From Kiritimatiellia bacterium (lineage in GTDB: Bacteria > Verrucomicrobiota > Kiritimatiellia > RFP12 > UBA1067), in NCBI GenBank assembly GCA_017459225.1, contig JAFUDL010000406.1, forward strand, positions 1-11,288: DNA of 11,288 nucleotides, given 5' to 3'. Made by a program: the position numbers and the translations under genes. Below the pieces are notes generated by a model. That model had not been told where the DNA came from. It did no database searches and saw only the letters and a program-made list of their open reading frames with translations. The stretch's first letter is position 1; each line of letters starts with the position of its first letter. Below are positions 1-5,356 of the stretch, one piece after another.

Positions 1-120
1 CTTCAACAGACCGGTCTCATTGAACTTGCCTTGCGCATTCTCGCCTCTAAACCGATAGACGTCCGCCGCCTGAAGCAATCCGGTTAAAAGACACGCCACT
101 ATTGCCAGTCTTACAATCAT
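1..120 (-). CDS. Exported protein, N-terminal fragment, probably PQQ-type beta-propeller (partial)
   Basis: The first 40 codons of a gene that runs off the left edge. The ATG at 120 opens a classic Sec signal peptide: MIVR, a hydrophobic core rich in Leu/Ile/Val/Ala, then a small-residue site around LQAA-D. The mature protein begins DVYRFRGENAQGKFNETGLL. The pattern of an Arg-Gly-Glu-Asn-like segment followed by 'ETGLLK' resembles the start of secreted PQQ-like beta-propeller proteins (WRG-x-N-G-x-G-x-S-x-ETGLL), common in Verrucomicrobiota and Planctomycetota; this is a resemblance over about 20 residues only. No good Shine-Dalgarno sequence is present, only an A/G-rich stretch (AGAGAGAAAAAG) directly before the ATG. 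A promoter at 133-161 would give a leader of about 6 nt. Confidence that this is a real CDS is high; the family call is tentative. Confidence 0.68.
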   Translation of the reverse strand, partial: MIVRLAIVACLLTGLLQAADVYRFRGENAQGKFNETGLLK

Positions 121-132
121 CTTTTTCTCTCT

Positions 133-161
133 ATCATACCAAAACTAATATGGGCCGCCAA
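133..161 (-). promoter_or_regulatory. Candidate sigma-70 promoter P1 of the gene at 120-1
   Basis: Read on the minus strand: -35 TTGGCG at 161-156, a 17-bp spacer, and -10 TATGAT at 138-133 preceded by TGG (extended -10). The predicted start is near 126, six bases before the ATG at 120. The same GGTAtaAT-like core is seen upstream of three other genes in the window. Confidence 0.6.
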
Positions 162-226
162 CCAGTGGCCAGCACAACGCACGTTGCATAGCATAGTCAA
201 ACAAACCCTTCTTGAGTTTGATTGAT

Positions 227-256
227 AGCATAACATATCCCGATTGAGCTTGTCAA
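227..256 (-). promoter_or_regulatory. Candidate upstream promoter P2 with perfect TTGACA
   Basis: Minus strand: TTGACA at 256-251, 18-bp spacer, TATGCT at 232-227 (4 of 6 matches to TATAAT). It would produce a leader of about 100 nt for the gene starting at 120. It is weaker than P1 in the -10 box, but its -35 box abuts the tandem repeat at 258-291, which is what a regulated promoter could look like. Confidence 0.4.
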
Positions 257-257
257 G

Positions 258-291
258 CGGGCCGTAAAAGCGTGTCGGGCCGTAAAAGCGT
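258..291. repeat. Tandem direct repeat, 2 x 16 bp, period 18
   Basis: The 16-mer CGGGCCGTAAAAGCGT occurs at 258-273 and again, identically, at 276-291, separated by two bases. Read on the minus strand each copy is ACGCTTTTACGGCCCG. The pair lies between the GH95-like gene's 3' hairpin and the TTGACA box of P2, one base from the latter. It could be an operator for a dimeric activator, or the T tracts could serve termination. Only two copies are visible here. Confidence 0.75.
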
Positions 292-293
292 CC

Positions 294-332
294 GGTCAGT
301 GAAATGCAGGGCAGAACCGCATCTCACTGGCC
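294..332 (-). terminator. Hairpin just after the GH95-like gene, candidate terminator
   Basis: Two bases past the stop codon (335-337) the minus strand folds into a 9-bp stem (GGCCAGTGA at 332-324 with TCACTGACC at 302-294, one G-T pair) capped by a 4-bp inner stem ATGC/GCAT (322-319 with 307-304). A TTTT tract follows about 7 nt later and is repeated in the next 18-bp unit. The T tract is short and displaced, so it may act as a processing or stability hairpin instead of a strong intrinsic terminator. Confidence 0.45.
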
Positions 333-334
333 AT

Positions 335-3181
335 TTACCGCAGAACGACGTCGGCGCGGCGTGCGGCCGGCGTGACCACGAGATCCTTCAGCTCGCCGTC
401 CACCACGCGCCCCTCTACGGTCGTCTTGAACGGCGCGTGCAGCTTGAACGAGCAGTTCCACTCCTTCGGCCATGCGGGCAGGAGGAATATCTTGTCGCCC
501 TCGTACTGCATCAGCATCGACTGGATCGTGTTCAGGAAGATTCCGCCTTCGTCCTGGTCCGGACACCAGTTGAAGTTCGGGCCCCAGTACGCCGGCCAGC
601 GGTAGATGTTCTTCGAATGCGTGAGCGCGCGGCCCGCGATATGCACCCGCGCCTCCTCCGTCATGCCGAGATACGCCGCGTTCACCTCGTCCTGCGCCCA
701 GCCGTGGTAGAGCTTGTACATGCGCCCCTCGCGGTACGAGTGCCGTCCGATCTCCACGTTCGGCTTCTCGAACGAGCAGAGCCGGAACGGGAACACGCAG
801 TAGAGCTCCGGCGTCTCCAAGTTGTGCCGGCTCGCGAATTTGTCCGCCGGCGCGAACGCGACCTTGCCGCCGAGCTTGCGCGTGGGCAGTTCGGGGATGC
901 GCGCGCGGATCTTCGCGAAGAGCGCGCGGTCGTCCTCGGAAAGGACGCCCTTCGGCAGCGCAAGCAGCATCTCCGTCACGCACGTCAGGCCCGCGATCTC
1001 CGGCATCGGGTTCGTGCAGTTCCACCACATCTCCGTCGCCTGCGCAGGATGCATCAGGTAGCGTCCGTTCGCGTCAAGCTTGTAGTGCTCGTCAAAGTAG
1101 CGCACGTACTCGCGGACGGACGGCAGGGCCTTTGTCCTGAACCACGCGTCGTCCTGCGTGAAGGCGTAGTAGCGCAGAAGCATCAGCGAAAGCTCCAGCT
1201 GCCCCACCCATTCGTACTTGTGCCAGCCGCTCCGCTGAAGCTTGTCCGCACGGTCCTTCCACGCGCCCTTCTCGTATTTCAATTGGCCGTCCGCGCTATA
1301 GACGTACAGGAAATGGTCGCCCCACGGCTGCATGCACTCCGGGAAGTACGCGCCGCCGTGGCCGAGGTACTTGCGCGTGCGCTTCACGTTGAAGTCGATG
1401 AGGCCACAATACATGTTGAACAGCGGCTGGAGCATGTCGAGGTCACCGGACGCGAACATCGTGTAGTACGGCAGGCGCGTGTTCTGCCACCAGTAGCCAT
1501 GCCCCCATTGGCGGTAGTCGGGATCGCCCTTATGGGACATCGTGAAAAGCGACCCGTTGAAGCGGATCGGGAGGCGTCCGCGTCCTGCACACGCGTTGAG
1601 GTAGCGCTGCGCGGCGTAGCGCAGCGTGATGGCCGCGCACTCGTCCGCGACGGTCTCCACAACCAAGTTGCGCTCCTCGGTCACGCCGTCCACGACGATC
1701 TTCGCAACGCCCGTCCGCGACACGACGACCTCGATCGCAGTTTCGCGTCCCGCGCGGAGTTTCGCCGGATGCTTGAACCAGTGCTTCCCGGCGATGAGGC
1801 GTATCTGACCGTTGAGTACGTCAACGAGGAATCCGTCGCCCTTACCCGGCGTCACGTTGTCGAGAAGCCGCTGCGGCTTCTCGAAACGATCCGTCGAGAA
1901 CGTACACGCAAAGCGGAAGGCGTTGCCGTCGCGTCCCGATGTGGCGGCGGCGCCCTCGCCGTCGCGCAATGCCGAGGCGGCATTGCCACATCCGCCGTCA
2001 CGCAAGTCAATCACATCCCCCGCCTTCGGGACGCCCGAATACACCACCTTCCCGTCAAACTCCACCTCTGCGGATGCAAAAGTGCCGAGGAAGCGGTTTC
2101 CTCCCTTGGAGTCGACGCCAAGGCTCAGCGGAAGCTTGTCGTTGGTCGGCAGCACATACAGCGAGCGCGGCGCGTTCTTCACCGCGTCAGACGGCGTCAC
2201 GTCGATGTGGCTGCGGTCCCAGAACGCGCGCCAGGCGGCGATATGCGCGGCGCGCTTCGCCGCTTCGCCGTCGATGGTCCAGCCGTCGCGGTCGAGCATT
2301 TCGTTCGTGCGGCGCAGCCATTCGGCCTCGTCCTTGCACGGGTGCAGGCACGTGATCGCGGTGAGGAAGAGAACACGGCGGTCGCGGGGCGACCGCCCTA
2401 CCGATTCAACGTTACCAGAGGTAGGGCGGTCAGCCCTCTGACCGCCGCAATACCTCCGCGTCACGCCGCCAAACACCCGGTCCGAAAGCAGATCAGGCTT
2501 GCCGAGATCGCCCGTCGCCTGATAGTAGTCGTAATACCTCATCATCTTCGCGACCGTCTCGTTGCGGTTCACGTGGCACCAGCCGCCCGGCACGAGACGG
2601 TCGGCGTTGATCGTGAAAGTGATCGGCTTGCCGTTATCCGTCGCGCCGTCGAACTGGTTGCCCAGCTCGTTGGCACCGTACTGCCGTGAGGTGGAGAATT
2701 CCTTGCTCCCGCCGGGATAGAGACGCCAGTTGATGACCTTGGCCTCAACGTCCGGCGCGCCCTTCACGTCGCACACGGCGATCGAATCCGTCCCCTGCTG
2801 GATGCGGTACCGCAGCGACACCGCCCGTCCGCCGCTCTTCCACGCGGCCTCGAATTCGCCGCGCTCCATCGAGAGTTCCTGCCGGTACGTGCCCTCATCG
2901 ACGGGCGACTTCGTCTCGTAGTCGACTGCGCCCGTCTTCACGTGGCGCCCGCCCTCGTTCCACGAATCGGAGTTCTGGAGTACCGTATGTAGCGTACCGG
3001 CGGCGTCCAGCCACGCCATCGCGCCGACCTCGCCGTTGCCGAGCACCATCATGCCCTTCTCGTCTGTTGCGGGCGTGTCGAACACAACCGGCGCCGGCTC
3101 CCATGCGAACAGATGCGCCACACATCCCGCAAACGCGCCTGCGAGAACCGCAAAGGCGTGAAATGATGATTTCTTCTTCAT
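335..3181 (-). CDS. Exported GH95-like (DUF5703) glycoside hydrolase with inserted LamG-like domain
   Basis: A 948-residue exported protein. The start chosen is the ATG at 3181, which opens a Sec signal (MKKKSSFHAFAVLAGAFAGC); FAGC is a non-ideal lipobox, so it may be a lipoprotein. Residues about 30-270 match the DUF5703-type N-terminal beta domain (LGNGEVGAM, NSDSW). Residues about 520-900 are the alpha/alpha-barrel region typical of GH95-like proteins: RYLNACAGRG, IRFNGSLFT, WWQNTRLPYY, ECMQPWGDH, LRYYAFTQD. Between them, about 335-505, sits a segment with a jelly-roll pattern (FRFACTFSTDRF, DGFLVDV, KIVVDG) that I read as a concanavalin/LamG-like insertion. GH95 members are mostly alpha-L-fucosidases or galactosidases, but catalytic residues could not be assigned. 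Two palindromic elements are translated in frame (residues 246-268 and 397-415). It has its own promoter at 3188-3216 and no Shine-Dalgarno sequence. Confidence 0.88.
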   Translation of the reverse strand: MKKKSSFHAFAVLAGAFAGCVAHLFAWEPAPVVFDTPATDEKGMMVLGNGEVGAMAWLDAAGTLHTVLQNSDSWNEGGRHVKTGAVDYETKSPVDEGTYRQELSMERGEFEAAWKSGGRAVSLRYRIQQGTDSIAVCDVKGAPDVEAKVINWRLYPGGSKEFSTSRQYGANELGNQFDGATDNGKPITFTINADRLVPGGWCHVNRNETVAKMMRYYDYYQATGDLGKPDLLSDRVFGGVTRRYCGGQRADRPTSGNVESVGRSPRDRRVLFLTAITCLHPCKDEAEWLRRTNEMLDRDGWTIDGEAAKRAAHIAAWRAFWDRSHIDVTPSDAVKNAPRSLYVLPTNDKLPLSLGVDSKGGNRFLGTFASAEVEFDGKVVYSGVPKAGDVIDLRDGGCGNAASALRDGEGAAATSGRDGNAFRFACTFSTDRFEKPQRLLDNVTPGKGDGFLVDVLNGQIRLIAGKHWFKHPAKLRAGRETAIEVVVSRTGVAKIVVDGVTEERNLVVETVADECAAITLRYAAQRYLNACAGRGRLPIRFNGSLFTMSHKGDPDYRQWGHGYWWQNTRLPYYTMFASGDLDMLQPLFNMYCGLIDFNVKRTRKYLGHGGAYFPECMQPWGDHFLYVYSADGQLKYEKGAWKDRADKLQRSGWHKYEWVGQLELSLMLLRYYAFTQDDAWFRTKALPSVREYVRYFDEHYKLDANGRYLMHPAQATEMWWNCTNPMPEIAGLTCVTEMLLALPKGVLSEDDRALFAKIRARIPELPTRKLGGKVAFAPADKFASRHNLETPELYCVFPFRLCSFEKPNVEIGRHSYREGRMYKLYHGWAQDEVNAAYLGMTEEARVHIAGRALTHSKNIYRWPAYWGPNFNWCPDQDEGGIFLNTIQSMLMQYEGDKIFLLPAWPKEWNCSFKLHAPFKTTVEGRVVDGELKDLVVTPAARRADVVLR
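1861..1883. repeat. Perfect 10-bp hairpin with 3-nt loop inside the GH95-like gene
   Basis: CGAGAAGCCG (1861-1870), loop CTG, CGGCTTCTCG (1874-1883). It encodes part of FEKPQRLL (about residues 433-440) in the LamG-like segment. The residues look native to the domain, so this may be coding coincidence and not an inserted element. Confidence 0.6.
1938..1992. repeat. Compound palindromic element 2 inside the GH95-like gene
   Basis: The outer arms GATGTGGC (1938-1945) and GCCACATC (1985-1992) enclose two hairpins. The first is a 7-bp stem with one G-T pair around CCCT (about 1946-1963). The second is a perfect 9-bp stem GCAATGCCG / CGGCATTGC around the 3-nt loop AGG (1966-1986). The whole can fold as a three-way junction on either strand. 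It is translated in frame as roughly residues 397-415 (Gly/Ala/Ser-rich), in a loop-like position at the start of the LamG-like segment, which suggests an inserted mobile palindrome. Copies elsewhere in the genome cannot be checked here. Confidence 0.6.
2377..2446. repeat. Compound palindromic (REP/RPE-like) element 1 inside the GH95-like gene
   Basis: Seventy bases made of two outward hairpins and an inner inverted repeat. The hairpins are GGCGGTCGC/GCGACCGCC with a GGG loop (2377-2397) and GGCGGTCA/TGACCGCC with a 6-nt loop (2425-2446). The inner inverted repeat is GACCGCCCTACC (2391-2402) with GGTAGGGCGGTC (2420-2431), around 17 bases. The two halves can therefore fold in alternative ways. 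It starts exactly at codon 246 and adds about 23 mostly polar, Arg-rich residues (GGQRADRP...SVGRSPRDR) into the DUF5703-like region just before RVLFLTAIT. Structure and in-frame position resemble REP elements or Rickettsia palindromic elements; no homology to either is claimed. Confidence 0.8.
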
Positions 3182-3187
3182 GATGGA

Positions 3188-3216
3188 ATTGTACCATATC
3201 CGCCCCGCGATTTCAA
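3188..3216 (-). promoter_or_regulatory. Near-consensus sigma-70 promoter of the GH95-like gene, leaderless
   Basis: Minus strand: TTGAAA (3216-3211), exactly 17 bp, TACAAT (3193-3188) with an upstream TGG (extended -10). Only six bases (TCCATC) separate the -10 box from the ATG at 3181, so the predicted +1 is the A of the start codon. This also argues against any start further upstream, because such a start would be untranscribed. Confidence 0.72.
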
Positions 3217-3242
3217 CGAGCAGACGATTCACGACCGCCGTA

Positions 3243-3264
3243 AACGACGCCTAGCCTAGTCGTT
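3243..3264 (-). terminator. Weak hairpin at the 3' end of the GH2 remnant
   Basis: AACGAC (3264-3259 on the minus strand) pairs with GTCGTT (3248-3243) around a 10-nt loop holding the TAG stop codon, followed by TTTACGG-type sequence with no long T run. It could slow transcription before the next promoter, but it is a poor intrinsic terminator. Confidence 0.2.
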
Positions 3265-3819
3265 GCCGGCGGCGCCGGCGCGCGCGGCCTCGTATATCTC
3301 CGCGTGGACCGAGCGCAGGAAGTCGAAGTCGAACTTCACTACGGCGCGGTCGAACGTCACGAAGCCCAGGAACTCCCAGTACTGGTCCTGCGCCTCGGTG
3401 AAGACGCATCCGCCCAGTCCCTTCCTGGCCATCTCCACGACCGGCTTCATCAGCTCGAGGTAGCGCGTCCTGTTACGTTCCCGCCACGCGCCGCCGTCGT
3501 CCAAGGGCACCGGCCCGAACGGCACGAGGATGCGTTCTGGGAATGTGCGCGGAGCGTCCGCCGTCACCGACGTCACGGCAAACTCCCATTCGCCGTTGAG
3601 GCACTGCCAGCTGCCGCGCACCATCTGCGGGCACGGGTATTCGCGCCACGCGTTCTCCGGCGTGACCTTGAGTCCCCACGCCGTCGTGAGCGTGTTCGTG
3701 ATCGTATCGGCCATGGGAATCGGCGCGTTCGCCGCCGCGGCGCATGCGACGAACGCCACAAGCGCGAATGTCGCCAAGCACACGGAGATGGAATCGGTTT
3801 TGCATTCCATTTTCTTCAT
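3256..3819 (-). pseudogene. Glycoside hydrolase family 2 remnant: N- and C-termini joined, catalytic middle missing
   Basis: A 187-residue exported protein. The ATG at 3819 is preceded by AGGAAA at 8 nt and opens a Sec signal (MKKMECK, hydrophobic core to about residue 30, possible atypical lipobox FVAC). Residues about 58-105 match the start of the GH2 sugar-binding domain (YPCPQMVRGSW, LNGEWEFAV, PERILVPFGP). Residues about 118-180 match the extreme C-terminus of GH2 TIM-barrel enzymes (GLGGCVFTEAQDQ, GFVTFDRAVVKFD, HAEIYEAA). Several hundred residues that should lie between, including the immunoglobulin-like domain, the barrel and both catalytic Glu residues, are absent. The junction is near residues 105-118 (3466-3507) and the frame is kept. 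It lies 42 bp after the GH10 stop and is probably co-transcribed. Either an in-frame deletion derivative, possibly still a small sugar-binding protein, or an assembly error. An alternative GTG start at 3849 has its own AGAGGA but puts ten polar residues before the signal. Confidence 0.72.
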
Positions 3820-3861
3820 TTCGCCATTTCCTGTTCCGTCGGGCAGCACGGCGATTTCCTC

Positions 3862-5295
3862 TTACGCGATGACGATCTCGACCGGCCCGGGCGCGGCGTT
3901 GCCCACGGCGAACTGCCGCTTGACCGTGCGCCCGTTCGACGTCGCCTCCACCTCATACGTTCCGCGGAAGCCGCGGAACGCCAGCCGCCCGCCCGCCGCG
4001 TCGCGCTCGAAGTTGGTGCGCCACTCGCGCCCGAAGAGTTCGCGGACGACGTTGTAGGCCGGCTTGGGGCTCATGTCGCGGCGGCAGAGCGAGCCGACGT
4101 GCTCGGCCGTCCACGAATAGGCATCGGAAAGGTCCCAGTAGATTATCGCCTCCATCGCCTTGTGCGAGAACCAGATGCTGTAGAGGTTGCGCACGATCTC
4201 GGCCTGCACGGCTTCGTCGCCGGGATCTTCCGAATATGCGGGGATGGTGAGCTCGGTGATCTGCAGCGGCCTTCCGAGCTGCGCATACGTGTCCATGATG
4301 CGGAACATGTGCTCGGGGTTGTACTCGAAGCGCGCCTGGGACGCAACGGTCTTCATGTTCGTGCCCCACACCGCGTGTGCCTGGATGCCGATTCCGTCGA
4401 TTCGGCATCCCTTCATGAGCGCGTTCTCTATCTGCATGTAGTAGGCGCTGCGCGTGGCCCTGTAGCAGTCGATCACGTTGGGCGCCGCCTCGTTTATCAC
4501 GAGCTTGTTGGAGGGGAAGTACTTCGCGGCCGTCTTGAAGCTCCACTCCACGAAGTCACGCTTGCCGAAGAACACGCTGTTGCGGTGCTGGGCCTGCCCC
4601 CAGAAGAGCGTCTCGTTCGTGACCTCCCACATAGGAATGCGCTTCGCGTAGCGGGCGGCGAGCTCGGCGAAGCGCTTTTCAAGCAGCGCCTTCTCGCGCT
4701 CCACCGGGCCCCTCGCCCACGCCGGCTGCCAGTCGGCGTAGTTCAGGCAGTGGGCCTTGGGCTCGATGCCGTTCGCCTCGCACCATTCCAGGCACATGTC
4801 GATCGGTGGGCGGCGGTAGATGTAGGGTGAGTCTTTCGCGTAGCGAGTCTTGCCGCGCTCGGGCTCGACGGACTTCCAGTAGAACGGCAAAGTCGCGAGG
4901 TTGAACGCCGCCGCGAAACGCTCGCGGTACGCGGCGGCCATCTCCGCGCCGTTCTTCGTCTCGGCAAGGCCGAAGAGGTTTGCGCCGTACTTGAATTCAT
5001 GGCGCGTCTGGCGCACCTTCACGTGGACATTCTCGCACGGGCGTCCCTGCGCGTCCCGGAACACAAGCGTGGCGTCGCATTTGCGGTTCGCCTCGATGCC
5101 GGCCTTCACGCGCGCGTCAGTCTCCTTCGCGCGAGCGCGGAAGTACCGCAGCACAGCATCCCTGTCGTACTTCATCGCCGCCCACAGCGGCGCCGTGACG
5201 CCGGCTCCAGCCAGCATCGCCGCGTTGCGCAGGAAATCCCTGCGCGGCAGTATGTTCTTTCCAATCATGAACGTTGCCCTCACGTGCTTGCCCAT
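3862..5295 (-). CDS. Tat-exported GH10-family glycoside hydrolase (xylanase-like)
   Basis: A 477-residue protein. The start at 5295 has GAAGGA 5-6 nt upstream and gives a twin-arginine signal (PRRDFLRNAAMLAGAG, residues 17-32), so it is probably exported folded. Residues about 70-100 form a short beta segment (ATLVFRDAQGRP), then a GH10 barrel from about 100 to 420. The acid/base Glu is E228 in WEVTNE and the nucleophile E348 in QITELTIP; QAH at 305-307 fits the conserved GH10 His strand. The usual H-x-L-x-W-H motif reads HCLNYADW (182-189), so the second aromatic-His pair is changed and the substrate may not be xylan. Residues 430-477 are a small C-terminal beta module (FRGFRGTYEVE). It follows the GH123-GH16 gene by 61 bp and precedes the GH2 remnant by 42 bp. 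Confidence 0.9.
   Translation of the reverse strand: MGKHVRATFMIGKNILPRRDFLRNAAMLAGAGVTAPLWAAMKYDRDAVLRYFRARAKETDARVKAGIEANRKCDATLVFRDAQGRPCENVHVKVRQTRHEFKYGANLFGLAETKNGAEMAAAYRERFAAAFNLATLPFYWKSVEPERGKTRYAKDSPYIYRRPPIDMCLEWCEANGIEPKAHCLNYADWQPAWARGPVEREKALLEKRFAELAARYAKRIPMWEVTNETLFWGQAQHRNSVFFGKRDFVEWSFKTAAKYFPSNKLVINEAAPNVIDCYRATRSAYYMQIENALMKGCRIDGIGIQAHAVWGTNMKTVASQARFEYNPEHMFRIMDTYAQLGRPLQITELTIPAYSEDPGDEAVQAEIVRNLYSIWFSHKAMEAIIYWDLSDAYSWTAEHVGSLCRRDMSPKPAYNVVRELFGREWRTNFERDAAGGRLAFRGFRGTYEVEATSNGRTVKRQFAVGNAAPGPVEIVIA
3958..3980. repeat. Perfect 10-bp hairpin with 3-nt loop in the GH10 gene
   Basis: CGTTCCGCGG (3958-3967), loop AAG, CCGCGGAACG (3971-3980). It encodes the FRGFRG segment in the C-terminal beta module. 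The repeated FRG codons partly explain it, so it may not be a separate element. Confidence 0.6.
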
Positions 5296-5311
5296 CTTGC
5301 TTCCTTCTTGA

Positions 5312-5340
5312 ATATTTTCTATCTTGCAATCACCTGTCAA
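5312..5340 (-). promoter_or_regulatory. Possible internal promoter before the GH10 gene
   Basis: Minus strand: perfect TTGACA at 5340-5335, 17-bp spacer, then AAATAT (5317-5312), only a 3 of 6 match to the -10 consensus. The surrounding 61-bp gap is AT-rich compared with its neighbours. It may give the GH10 gene extra expression inside the operon. Confidence 0.3.
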
Positions 5341-5356
5341 ATTTTTCAGGGCGTTG

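Noticed and set aside
197..221. TCAAAC / GTTTGA inverted repeat as a terminator
   Set aside because: A six-base AT-rich stem with a 13-nt loop and no T tract; too weak.
258..291. Start of a CRISPR array
   Set aside because: Only two copies with a 2-nt gap; no spacers and no cas genes in the window.
272..2689. Plus-strand open frame of 805 codons opposite the GH95-like gene
   Set aside because: Arg/Val/His-rich, without domains, signal or ribosome binding site; it is the antisense frame kept open by GC-rich codons of a clearly homologous minus-strand gene.
3182..3232. Start at 3232 for the GH95-like gene
   Set aside because: Those codons contain the -35 and -10 boxes, and the ATG at 3181 begins a proper signal peptide.
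3304..4830. Plus-strand open frame of 508 codons opposite the GH2 remnant and GH10 gene
   Set aside because: It spans two real minus-strand genes and their gap, and its composition is that of a codon shadow.
3862..5295. Firm call as an endo-1,4-beta-xylanase
   Set aside because: Catalytic Glu residues support GH10, but the altered HxLxWH motif makes the substrate uncertain, so only the family is named.
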